NCBI RefSeq assembly: GCF_040409955.1 | Contig: NZ_CP123386.1 | Coordinates: 1-64,000 of the forward strand | DNA length: 64,000 nt | Direction of reading: 5' to 3' | From: Salipiger sp. H15 | GTDB lineage: Bacteria > Pseudomonadota > Alphaproteobacteria > Rhodobacterales > Rhodobacteraceae | In this document: in pieces, positions 51,063 to 58,164 of the stretch | Layout of the letters: each line of letters starts with the position of its first letter | Numbering within the stretch: position 1 is the first letter of the stretch | Position numbers and translations under genes: made by a program | The notes under the pieces: model-generated | Seen by the model: only the letters and a program-made list of their open reading frames with translations | Database searches by the model: none | Told to the model about the DNA's origin: nothing

Positions 51063-51587
51063 ATGCCCCACCTCTTGCTGATCCCCGGAAGCCTGCGCGC
51101 CGCCTCCTCGGCGCGTGCCACCGCCCGCGCCCTTTCCGAGCGCCTGCCCGAAGGCTCCACCCACGAGACCGCCGATCCCGGCCTGCTGCCGCATTACAAT
51201 GCCGACGTGACGGACGATCCCGCGGTCGGCGCCTTCATCGCGCAGGTACAGCGGGCGGACGGGGTGATCTTCGTCACGCCGGAGTACAATTACAGCGTGC
51301 CCGGCGTGCTCAAGAACGCGATCGACTGGGCCTCGCGCCCGGCTTACGCCTCCGCCTTCACCGGCAAGCCCTGCCTCGTCGTCTCGGTCTCGGGCGGGGC
51401 AATGGGAGGTGTGCGCGCGCAGGGGCATCTGAAATACATCCTCAACGGCATGCTCGCCCGCGTGTATCCGTGCCGGGAAATCGTCGTGCCCATGGCGAAC
51501 AGCAAGGTCGAGGATGGCAAGCTGACGGACGAGGCCGTGCTCGGCTTCGCCGAAGAGGTGATCGCGGGGTTCGTGCAGAGCCTCTGA
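51063..51587 (+). CDS. NADPH-dependent FMN reductase-like flavoprotein
   Basis: This is a 174-residue flavodoxin-like fold protein. LLIPGSLRAASSARATARAL (residues 5-24) is the phosphate-binding loop, EYNYSVPGVLKNAIDWASRP near residue 80 is the conserved FMN-reductase motif, and SVSGGAMGG near residue 110 matches the SsuE/ChrR/WrbA-like group. AAGGAG lies upstream of the ATG. It closes the plus-strand unit that begins with the citryl-CoA lyase-like gene, and might reduce quinones arising from the ring cleavage substrates. Confidence 0.82.
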   Translation: MPHLLLIPGSLRAASSARATARALSERLPEGSTHETADPGLLPHYNADVTDDPAVGAFIAQVQRADGVIFVTPEYNYSVPGVLKNAIDWASRPAYASAFTGKPCLVVSVSGGAMGGVRAQGHLKYILNGMLARVYPCREIVVPMANSKVEDGKLTDEAVLGFAEEVIAGFVQSL

Positions 51588-51698
51588 CGCCGCCGCCCAA
51601 GGGTGAAAGTATCGTCCGAGATCCGCCGAGGCATCGACCGCACGGCCGCGTCGGGCGCAGTGTGCAAGCCAACGCAAAGGCTTGATACGGGACCGCAA

Positions 51699-52847
51699 GT
51701 GTCGATCATCGAAAAGATTTCCACCACCATCATCGAGATCCCCACGATCCGCGGGCATGTCCTGTCGATGGCGACCATGCTGACGCAGACCGCGGTGATC
51801 CTGCGGATCCGCTTCGCGGACGGCAGCGAGGGCATCGGCGAGGGCACGACCATCGGCGGGCTCAGCTACGGCGTCGAGAGCCCCGAAAGCATCCAGTCGG
51901 CGATCGAGGACTACATTGCGCCGCTGCTGCTTGGCCGCGACGGCGACGATGTGAACGGCGCGATCCATCTCATGGACAGGGCGGTGCGCGGCAACCGCAT
52001 CGCCAAGTCGGCCGTCGAGATCGCGCTTTGGGACGGGCTCGGCAAGCGCAAGGACGTCTCGGTGGCGCAGCTCTTCGGCGGCGCGGTGCACACCCGGCTG
52101 CCGGTCGCCTGGACGCTCGCCTCGGGCCGGTCCGAGACCGACATCGCCGAGGCGCAGGAGATGATCGAGGCGCGGCGTCACAACATCTTCAAGCTGAAGA
52201 TCGGCAAGCGCCCGGTGCGCGAGGACGTGGCCCATGTCGCGCGGATCAAAGAGGCGCTCGGGGACGCGGCCTCGATCCGCGTCGACGTCAACCAGGCATG
52301 GTCGCTCGCCGATGCGCGCTGGGGGCTGAAGGGGCTGCAGGAGGCCGGCTGCGAGCTGGTCGAGCAGCCGGTGCCCGCGCGCGACCGCGCCGCGATGGCC
52401 GAGCTGACGCGGGGCTACGAGATCGCCGTCATGGCGGACGAGGCGCTGAACGGCCCCGAGGACGCGCTGAGCGTCGTGCGTGCCGATGCGGCGGATGTCT
52501 TCGCGGTGAAGGTGGCGCAATCGGGCGGGCTCAAGCGCGCCGCCGAGGTGGTGGCGATCGGGCAGGCCGCGGGGCTCGGGCTCTACGGCGGCACGATGCT
52601 GGAGACCGGGCTCGGCACGGCGGCGGCGTTGCAGCTCTTCTCCACGGTCGAGACGCTGAAATGGGGCACCGAGCTTTTCGGCCCGCTGCTGCTGAAGGAC
52701 GAGATCCTTGCCGAGCCGGTCGGCTACAGCGACTTCTGCGTCGAGATCCCGCAGGGGCCGGGGCTCGGCATCGCGCTCGACGAGAGCAAGATCGAGTTCT
52801 ACCGGCGCGACCGGCTGCGGCGGGTCCACGCGCTCTCGGCAGAGTAA
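51699..52847 (+). CDS. catB: Muconate cycloisomerase family enzyme
   Basis: This is a 382-residue enolase-superfamily enzyme. The first Lys motif is FKLKIGKR near residue 167, metal ligands are Asp in RVDVNQAW near residue 196, Glu in LVEQPVP near residue 222 and Asp in VMADEALN near residue 247, and the acid/base Lys is in VFAVKVAQSGG near residue 271. Together they match muconate/chloromuconate cycloisomerases that make muconolactone from cis,cis-muconate. The GTG at 51699 gives the family length; the SD is poor. The LysR gene converges from the other strand. Confidence 0.86.
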   Translation: MSIIEKISTTIIEIPTIRGHVLSMATMLTQTAVILRIRFADGSEGIGEGTTIGGLSYGVESPESIQSAIEDYIAPLLLGRDGDDVNGAIHLMDRAVRGNRIAKSAVEIALWDGLGKRKDVSVAQLFGGAVHTRLPVAWTLASGRSETDIAEAQEMIEARRHNIFKLKIGKRPVREDVAHVARIKEALGDAASIRVDVNQAWSLADARWGLKGLQEAGCELVEQPVPARDRAAMAELTRGYEIAVMADEALNGPEDALSVVRADAADVFAVKVAQSGGLKRAAEVVAIGQAAGLGLYGGTMLETGLGTAAALQLFSTVETLKWGTELFGPLLLKDEILAEPVGYSDFCVEIPQGPGLGIALDESKIEFYRRDRLRRVHALSAE

Positions 52848-52862
52848 GGCAAGGCGGCCCGC

Positions 52863-53753
52863 TCAGACCAGCTTGCGGGCCACCTTCTGCGCGATCTGCA
52901 CGAAGTTGCGCACGTGCAGGCCCTGGTCGTCGAGCCGGTAGTTCACCGACAGCGACGTCCGGGCCAGCTCCGGCTCGAAGGGCAGGAAGGCGATGCCGTT
53001 GCGCGGCGCGACTCCCACCGACTTCGGCACGATGCAGGCGCCTTCGCCGATCGCCACGAGGCTGAGCGCGGTCTGCAGATCCATGCACCAGAGCCGGTCG
53101 GGCGCGGAGAAACCCGCGTCCTCGCAGGCGTTCAGCACGAGGTCGGCGTAGCTCGGGCGCGGGCGCTCGGGGTAGAGGATCAGGTTCTGCCCCTCGAGAT
53201 CGGCAAGGCAGGCGGCACCCGCGCGCCGCGTCGGCAGCGTGTCCGGCATGGCAAGGATCAGCGGCTCTTCCATCAACACCTTGGTCAGGAACTCCGGGTC
53301 CTCGAGCGCCGGGCGCGCAAAGGCCACGTCGAGCTCGCGCGAGACCAGCGCCCGGTGCAGCTGGGCGTTGTTCATCGGCGTGAGGCTGAGGTTCACCTCG
53401 GGGTAGTTCGCGCGGAACGACTTGATGATCGTCGGCAGGATGCCGAAGGTTGCCGAGCCGACGAAGCCCACCCGCAGCCGCCCCTCGGCGCCCTGGCCGA
53501 GCCGGCGCACCTCGAGCTGCGTGTCTTCCAGCTGCGTCAGGATCGCCCGGCCACGCTCCAGCAGCCGCTCGCCCGCCTGCGTGAGGGTGATCGTCCGCCG
53601 GCCGCGGTGGAAGAGCACTGCGCCGAGATCGGTCTCGAGCTGCTTGATCTGACGGCTGAGCGGGGGCTGCGCCATGTCGAGCCGCTCGGCCGCGCGGCCG
53701 AAATGCAGCTCCTCGGCGACGGCAATGAAATAGGTCAGCTGCTTGAAGTTCAT
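52863..53753 (-). CDS. LysR-family regulator (CatR/BenM-like)
   Basis: This is a 296-residue LysR protein. The helix-turn-helix covers residues 1-65 (MNFKQLTYFIAVAEELHFGRAAERLDMAQPPLSRQIKQLE region), and the effector-binding domain follows. The LHFGRAAERL pattern in the first helices is characteristic of CatR, CatM and BenM-type regulators that respond to muconate. It is transcribed towards catB and away from nothing directly adjacent: the 99-base gap upstream ends in a terminator for the second dioxygenase. A role controlling catechol genes is likely by family and position. Confidence 0.87.
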   Translation of the reverse strand: MNFKQLTYFIAVAEELHFGRAAERLDMAQPPLSRQIKQLETDLGAVLFHRGRRTITLTQAGERLLERGRAILTQLEDTQLEVRRLGQGAEGRLRVGFVGSATFGILPTIIKSFRANYPEVNLSLTPMNNAQLHRALVSRELDVAFARPALEDPEFLTKVLMEEPLILAMPDTLPTRRAGAACLADLEGQNLILYPERPRPSYADLVLNACEDAGFSAPDRLWCMDLQTALSLVAIGEGACIVPKSVGVAPRNGIAFLPFEPELARTSLSVNYRLDDQGLHVRNFVQIAQKVARKLV

Positions 53754-53808
53754 CGGCGGTCCCCCTCAGCGGTTGTCTAGCCGAACGGCCCGGGTGCGGG
53801 AACGGAAA

Positions 53809-53833
53809 AAGGCCCCCGGACACCGGGGGCCTT
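53809..53833 (-). terminator. Rho-independent terminator after the second dioxygenase
   Basis: Eleven-base perfect arms AAGGCCCCCGG and CCGGGGGCCTT flank a three-base loop. On the minus strand the stem is followed by TTTTT, and it lies 20 bases beyond the stop of the gene ending at 53853. This is a classical intrinsic terminator. Confidence 0.88.
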
Positions 53834-53852
53834 CCCACGTCATGTGGTCCGA

Positions 53853-54728
53853 TCACTCGGCGGCGACGCTGGCCAGCTCCGCCTCGGACTTCAGCGCGAA
53901 ATCGAATTCGAAGTGCAGGTCGGTGCCGTGCTCCGGCTGCGCCGGCTTGAACTTTCCGATCAGGCTTTCCTTCACGGCAAAGACGCTGTCGTCGTCCAGC
54001 CACTTGCTGTCGGCGTCGTAGATCTGGCTGATCAGCGGGCGGTAGCCGTCCTTCGAGATGATGAAGTGCATGTGGCCGGGGCGGTTCGGGTGGTGACCCA
54101 TGAAGCGCAGCAGCTCGCCCGCGGTCTCGTCCTCGGGGATGGGGTAGGGCACGGGGCGCACGCCGACAAAGGCGTAGTGCCCGGTCTCGTCGGTCTCGAA
54201 CCGGCCGCGCAGGTTGTAGTCGGGCTGGTCGGGGTCGAGGTTCTCGTAGATGCCGTTCGGCGCGTCTTCCCAGACGTCGATGGTCACCCCGGCGATGCCC
54301 TTGCCGGCGGCATCACGGATGTAGCCCTCGTAATAGGCGGTTTCCTCGTTGTCGAAGTGCTTCTTGATGATCGAGGCGCCCTTCGGCAGCACCGGCGGGT
54401 TCTCGCGGTAGAACGGCCCGAGCACCGTCGACTCGCTGGCATTGCCCTCGACCGGGTTGGTCATCATGTCGACCAGCACCTCGATGCCGAGGATGTCGGC
54501 CAGCAGGATGAATTCCTGGCGGTTGTCGCTGCTCAGCTTGCCGGCGCGCACGAGGTAGGCGCAGGCCTCGAGGAACTCGTGGTGCTGCAGCTTCACCTCC
54601 TTGACGAAGCTGTGAATGTGCTTGATCAGCGAGGTCATGATCTCGCGCTGGCGGTCGGTGACGTCCCCGTTCCGGCCGAGACTCTGGATGACGACGTCGG
54701 TGATGTTGTCCTGGTTTACGATGCCCAT
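53853..54728 (-). CDS. Intradiol ring-cleavage dioxygenase (catechol/hydroxyquinol 1,2-dioxygenase family), copy 2
   Basis: This is a 291-residue Fe(III) dioxygenase. It has a Dioxygenase_N domain (residues 10-105) and the catalytic ligands Tyr in NGIYENLD near residue 160, Tyr in PVPYPIPEDETAGELL near residue 193 and His in RPGHMHFIIS near residue 218. It differs widely from copy 1 at 44669-45532, so the two are not recent duplicates. Closest context partners are catB and a hydrolase, so it probably acts as the catechol 1,2-dioxygenase that follows the iac pathway, though its motifs also fit hydroxyquinol. GGAGGAGGGG precedes the ATG and an intrinsic terminator follows. Confidence 0.88.
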   Translation of the reverse strand: MGIVNQDNITDVVIQSLGRNGDVTDRQREIMTSLIKHIHSFVKEVKLQHHEFLEACAYLVRAGKLSSDNRQEFILLADILGIEVLVDMMTNPVEGNASESTVLGPFYRENPPVLPKGASIIKKHFDNEETAYYEGYIRDAAGKGIAGVTIDVWEDAPNGIYENLDPDQPDYNLRGRFETDETGHYAFVGVRPVPYPIPEDETAGELLRFMGHHPNRPGHMHFIISKDGYRPLISQIYDADSKWLDDDSVFAVKESLIGKFKPAQPEHGTDLHFEFDFALKSEAELASVAAE

Positions 54729-54842
54729 GATGAACCCCTCCTCCTTGGGTGGACCGCGATAGCGGTCATTTCTGCTGTGGTCGAGACTTGAACCACGCCG
54801 GTCTCCGTTCTGATCAAAATCGCGCCGCCACCCAATGCCCAC

Positions 54843-54864
54843 CCCGGTATCAAGTGATACCGGG
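54843..54864. promoter_or_regulatory. Perfect 22-base palindrome between dioxygenase 2 and SCP2-like genes
   Basis: Ten-base perfect arms CCCGGTATCA and TGATACCGGG flank AG in the 236-base divergent spacer. It is about 115 bases upstream of the dioxygenase start and 100 upstream of the SCP2-like start, an ideal place for a shared operator. The binding protein is not known; the LysR and unseen regulators are candidates. Confidence 0.6.
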
Positions 54865-54964
54865 CGCGATGGTCAGAGTATCGCACCATACCCGTCGCGG
54901 CATGGTGCCGATCCTGCGCCGCATGCGATCAGGAGGCGAGCTTCGACGACGAGGGAGACGCGTG

Positions 54965-55345
54965 GTGATCGACACATTCAGGCAAATGCAGGCAAGGCTG
55001 GAGGAGGCACCGCATCTGCTGCGCCTCGGGCGCCTGTTCTCGGAAACCGTGCTGATCGAGGTGGAGGGCGAGGAGTACTACCTGACCTTCGAGAAGGGGC
55101 ACATCGTCTCGGTTGTCGAGGGGCCGAGCCGCAAGACCCCTTGGCGCTTTGCCCTGCGCACCGACCGCGCGGCGTTCGAGGCGTTCTGGCAGGAGCGACC
55201 CGCGCCCGGCTTTCACGACATCTTCGGGCTGGTGAAGATCGGCCGGGGGCGCATCGACGGCGACATCCTGACGCTCGTCAAGAACCTACGCTTCTTCAAG
55301 GAGGTGATGACCCTGGTCCGCGCACGCAAGGAGATCGCCGCATGA
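54965..55345 (+). CDS. SCP2-like sterol/lipid-binding domain protein
   Basis: This is a 126-residue protein that resembles the SCP2 sterol-carrier fold: a helix (FRQMQARLEEAPHLLRLG), then strands VLIEVEGEEYYLTFEKGHIVSVVEG, a helix RAAFEAFWQE, a strand GRIDGDILTLVKNLRFFKEVM. Such domains bind hydrophobic molecules or act as accessory parts of hydrolase systems. A GTG start with GAGGGAG seven bases upstream is chosen. It overlaps the hydrolase gene by four bases, so they act together. This pair, opposite the dioxygenase, suggests a hydrophobic ring or lactone intermediate. The function is unproven. Confidence 0.72.
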   Translation: MIDTFRQMQARLEEAPHLLRLGRLFSETVLIEVEGEEYYLTFEKGHIVSVVEGPSRKTPWRFALRTDRAAFEAFWQERPAPGFHDIFGLVKIGRGRIDGDILTLVKNLRFFKEVMTLVRARKEIAA

Positions 55346-56193
55346 GCATCGAGCCCATCACCGGCCGCTACATGACCGTCAGCATCGGCGGCGCGCCGCG
55401 GCGGATCTACTTCGAGGAGGCGGGGCAGGGCCGTCCGGTGGTCTGCCTGCACACGGCGGGCGCCGACACCCGACAGTGGCGCCACCTGATGAACGATCCC
55501 GAGGTGACCGCCACGCACCGGCTGATCGCCTTCGACATGCCCTGGCACGGCAAGTCACTGCCGCCCGAGGGGTTCGAGACGCAGGAATACCTGCTGACGA
55601 CCGAGGCCTATATCGAGACCGTGCTGGCGGTGATCGACGCGCTCGGGCTCGACCGCCCGGTGCTCGCGGGCTGCTCGATGGGGGGCCGGATCGCGCTGCA
55701 GCTGGCGGCGCTGCACCCCGGGAAGTTCGGCGGCTTCATCGCCATCGAGGCCTCGGACTTCCAGCCCGCCTGGTACGACATCGACTGGTTCCACCGCCCC
55801 GACGCCCATGGCGGCGAGATGGGGGCGGCGCTGGTTTCGGCCAACATCTCGCCCCATGCGCCGAACGCCGAGCGCTGGAACACGCTGTGGATGTTCATGC
55901 AGAGCGGCCCGGGCGTGTTCCGCGGCGATCTCAGCTTCTACACCCGCGACGACAGCTTGGTCGGGCGGCTGAAGGACATCGACACCGCGGCGACCCCGGT
56001 GCACATCATCGTCGGCGCCTATGACCTGACCTGCACGCCCGAGGATGCCGAGCGCACCGCCAAGGCGATCCCCGGCGCGACGCTCGCGGTCATGGACGAG
56101 CTGGGCCACTTCCCGATGAGCGAGCATCCCGAGGGCTTCCGCCCGTTCTTCCTCGAGGGGCTGCGCCGGATGACCGCGCTGGTCCCGGCCTGA
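55342..56193 (+). CDS. Alpha/beta hydrolase (enol-lactonase CatD/PcaD-like)
   Basis: This is a 283-residue alpha/beta hydrolase. The oxyanion strand is VVCLHTAGADTRQW near residue 35, the nucleophile is Ser112 in GCSMGG, the acid is Asp in IVGAYDLTCTPE near residue 225 and the base is His256 in LGHFPMSE. 3-oxoadipate enol-lactonases have this architecture, and the neighbouring cycloisomerase and dioxygenases make that role plausible; other ester or C-C hydrolases cannot be excluded. It is coupled to the SCP2-like gene. A strong hairpin terminator lies about 40 bases downstream. Confidence 0.82.
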   Translation: MSIEPITGRYMTVSIGGAPRRIYFEEAGQGRPVVCLHTAGADTRQWRHLMNDPEVTATHRLIAFDMPWHGKSLPPEGFETQEYLLTTEAYIETVLAVIDALGLDRPVLAGCSMGGRIALQLAALHPGKFGGFIAIEASDFQPAWYDIDWFHRPDAHGGEMGAALVSANISPHAPNAERWNTLWMFMQSGPGVFRGDLSFYTRDDSLVGRLKDIDTAATPVHIIVGAYDLTCTPEDAERTAKAIPGATLAVMDELGHFPMSEHPEGFRPFFLEGLRRMTALVPA

Positions 56194-56230
56194 GGCCCGG
56201 GCGCGCAAACCCCTATTGTCCAGAAAAAGG

Positions 56231-56258
56231 AAACGCCCCGGGAAGCCCCGGGGCGTTT
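56231..56258. terminator. Bidirectional hairpin between the hydrolase and iacI
   Basis: A 12-base perfect stem (AAACGCCCCGGG pairing with CCCGGGGCGTTT, the last two bases of one arm partly in the loop) encloses a tetraloop, with A-rich DNA upstream and T-containing DNA downstream. It lies between two convergent genes and probably ends both transcripts. Confidence 0.85.
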
Positions 56259-56286
56259 CTGCATTTCCGGATCGAGGCTCGCCGCG

Positions 56287-56850
56287 TCAGGGCTTCATCA
56301 GCACCGACGTGGACGGGTAGTCCGACGCCCATGTCGCGGGCAGCGGCGCGACGAACACGTTCTCGGTGCGGTTGCGGGTGAAGCGCCAGACGCCATCCTC
56401 GCAGCGCCGGTAGGAGTTGAAGAGCCGCGACGAGCGCAGCAGCGCCTTGCCGTCCGAGAACAGCCAGGGCTGCATGTGCACCCAGTTGCCCTCGGCGGTC
56501 TGCGCATCCCCGGCCACGCGGATCTGCTCGGACGTCAGGTAGTGGCAGTTGAGGATCAGCGCGGGGTCTTTCTTGCCACCCCAGAAGTTCTGGAAATGCG
56601 CCTTAACCGCGTCCCAGCCCTCGGCCTTGCCGAACTGCCCGTCATAGTACTCGCCCACGCCCTCCCAGACGGCCTCGGGCGCGAAAAGCTCCATGATCCG
56701 GTCGATCCGCTCGGCGTCGGTGGCGCAGCCATGCTCGGGATTCGGCGTGTCGCACAGGAACATGTAGCGCGCCTGCAGGCGGCGCACCTCGGCCTCGGCC
56801 TCGAGCACGGCAAGGCGCTGCTCGAGCTTTGCGAGCCTCTCTTCTGTCAT
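56287..56850 (-). CDS. iacI: SnoaL-like protein, IacI homologue of auxin catabolism
   Basis: This is a 187-residue NTF2-fold protein. A coiled N-terminal helix (residues 1-30, rich in Glu, Leu and Arg) is followed by RLQARYMFLCDTPNPEHGCATDA, a cone of strands and a final RRCEDGVWRFTRNRTENVFVAPLP. Its size and neighbours match IacI, an accessory protein of bacterial IAA catabolism whose role is not fully settled. It is divergent from the other iac genes. GGAGGTCGCG precedes the ATG. Confidence 0.78.
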   Translation of the reverse strand: MTEERLAKLEQRLAVLEAEAEVRRLQARYMFLCDTPNPEHGCATDAERIDRIMELFAPEAVWEGVGEYYDGQFGKAEGWDAVKAHFQNFWGGKKDPALILNCHYLTSEQIRVAGDAQTAEGNWVHMQPWLFSDGKALLRSSRLFNSYRRCEDGVWRFTRNRTENVFVAPLPATWASDYPSTSVLMKP

Positions 56851-56911
56851 CGCGACCTCCAATCGCCTGATTTCATGGGCCCAGAATGTCGGCGAAAATA
56901 AAAAGTGCAAC

Positions 56912-56923
56912 ATTCATGTGAAT
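56912..56923. promoter_or_regulatory. Inverted repeat ATTCA-TG-TGAAT in iacI/iacH spacer
   Basis: Perfect 5-base arms in an AT-rich block in the 147-base divergent spacer. MarR-type regulators (as IacR of known iac clusters) use such short palindromes. No regulator gene is adjacent, so this is a candidate operator only. Confidence 0.4.
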
Positions 56924-56946
56924 TTTCTTGTAACGAATCCCAGATA

Positions 56947-56960
56947 CGGTAACTTTACCG
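56947..56960. promoter_or_regulatory. Inverted repeat CGGTAA-CT-TTACCG in iacI/iacH spacer
   Basis: Perfect 6-base arms 38 bases upstream of the iacH start. The half-site shares CGGTA with the palindrome at 54843-54864, so the two may be read by related regulators. Confidence 0.42.
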
Positions 56961-56997
56961 CAATAAGGGCGTCGGAGGCCCAGCCTTGGGAGGGGCC

Positions 56998-58164
56998 ATG
57001 ACACATCGGGAAGATCGTTACGGCGCGCTGGTCGCGGCCCTGTCCCTCGGAGGCGAGGGCATGACCGTCGCGGTCAAGGACAGCATCGACATCGCCGGAC
57101 AGGTCACCGCCTGCGGCTCCGCCGCGCTGCGTGATGCGCCGCCCGCCGAGGCTCATGCCGCTGTCGTCGAGGCGGTTCTCGCTGCCGGCTGCCGCATCAT
57201 CGGCAAGACCGGGATGCATGAGCTCGCCTATGGCATGACCGGCGTGAACCCCACATTCGGCACCCCGGTCAACCCGGCCTGGCCCGACCGCATCCCGGGC
57301 GGCTCGTCCTCCGGCTCGGCCGTCGCCGTAGCGGCGGGGCTCTGCGATTTCGCCATCGGCTCCGACACCGGCGGCTCGGTCCGCCAGCCCGCGATCTGCT
57401 GCGGCGTCTACGGCATCAAGCCGACCTTCGGGCGGATCAGCCGCGCGGGCTGCCATCCGGCGGAAAGCTCGCTCGATTGCGTCGGCGTCTTTGCCCGCAG
57501 CGCCGAGACCCTGAACCGCGCCATGGCCGCCGTCGATCCCGGCTTCTGCCGCCACGCGCCGCTAAGCAGGGCGCCGCGCCTTGCCCGGATCAAGTGCGAC
57601 CCCGATCCGGCGCTCGGCGAGGCCCTGCGCATCGCCATGCAGGAGGGCGCGCCGCACGCGGGCTACGTCACGCTTGCGCAGTTCGACGCCGCCTTCGACG
57701 CCGGGATGGTGCTGATCGGGGCAGAGACCGCCCGCGCCTATGGCCACCTGCTCGACAGCGGGGCACAGATCGGCGCGGATGTCCGCGCGCGGCTGGAAAA
57801 GGCGCTAGGGATCACCTTGGAGGAGGTCGCCCGCGCCGAAGCCGTGCGCGCAAGCTTCACCGCCGAGGTAGACGCGGCGCTCGAGACGGTCGACGCGCTC
57901 GTCACGCCCGCGCTGCCGCACGTCCCGCCGACCCTGACCGAGGCCGAGGATCCGGCCGCCGTACTGCCGCTGACGCGCTTCCTGCGTCCGTTCAACCTGA
58001 GCGGCCATCCCGCCATCGTCCTGCCGATGAAGACCGGACCCCGGTCCCTGCCGGCGGGGCTGCAGATCATCGGGCGCAAGGGGGATGACGCGCATCTCTG
58101 CGCGATCGCCGAATGGATCGCCGCCTCGTTCACCACCCTGCACCAGAAGGAGGACATCGCATGA
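56998..58164 (+). CDS. iacH: Amidase, IacH homologue
   Basis: This is a 388-residue amidase-signature enzyme. The catalytic triad is visible: Lys27 in VAVKDS, the cis-Ser in GGSSSGSAVA near residue 104 and the nucleophile Ser127 in GSDTGGSVRQPA. It is shorter at the N-terminus than canonical amidases. IacH homologues belong to the iac set and are proposed to hydrolyse indole-acetamide or an amide intermediate; the exact substrate is unknown. GGGAGGGG precedes the ATG. The stop overlaps iacA by four bases. Confidence 0.85.
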   Translation: MTHREDRYGALVAALSLGGEGMTVAVKDSIDIAGQVTACGSAALRDAPPAEAHAAVVEAVLAAGCRIIGKTGMHELAYGMTGVNPTFGTPVNPAWPDRIPGGSSSGSAVAVAAGLCDFAIGSDTGGSVRQPAICCGVYGIKPTFGRISRAGCHPAESSLDCVGVFARSAETLNRAMAAVDPGFCRHAPLSRAPRLARIKCDPDPALGEALRIAMQEGAPHAGYVTLAQFDAAFDAGMVLIGAETARAYGHLLDSGAQIGADVRARLEKALGITLEEVARAEAVRASFTAEVDAALETVDALVTPALPHVPPTLTEAEDPAAVLPLTRFLRPFNLSGHPAIVLPMKTGPRSLPAGLQIIGRKGDDAHLCAIAEWIAASFTTLHQKEDIA

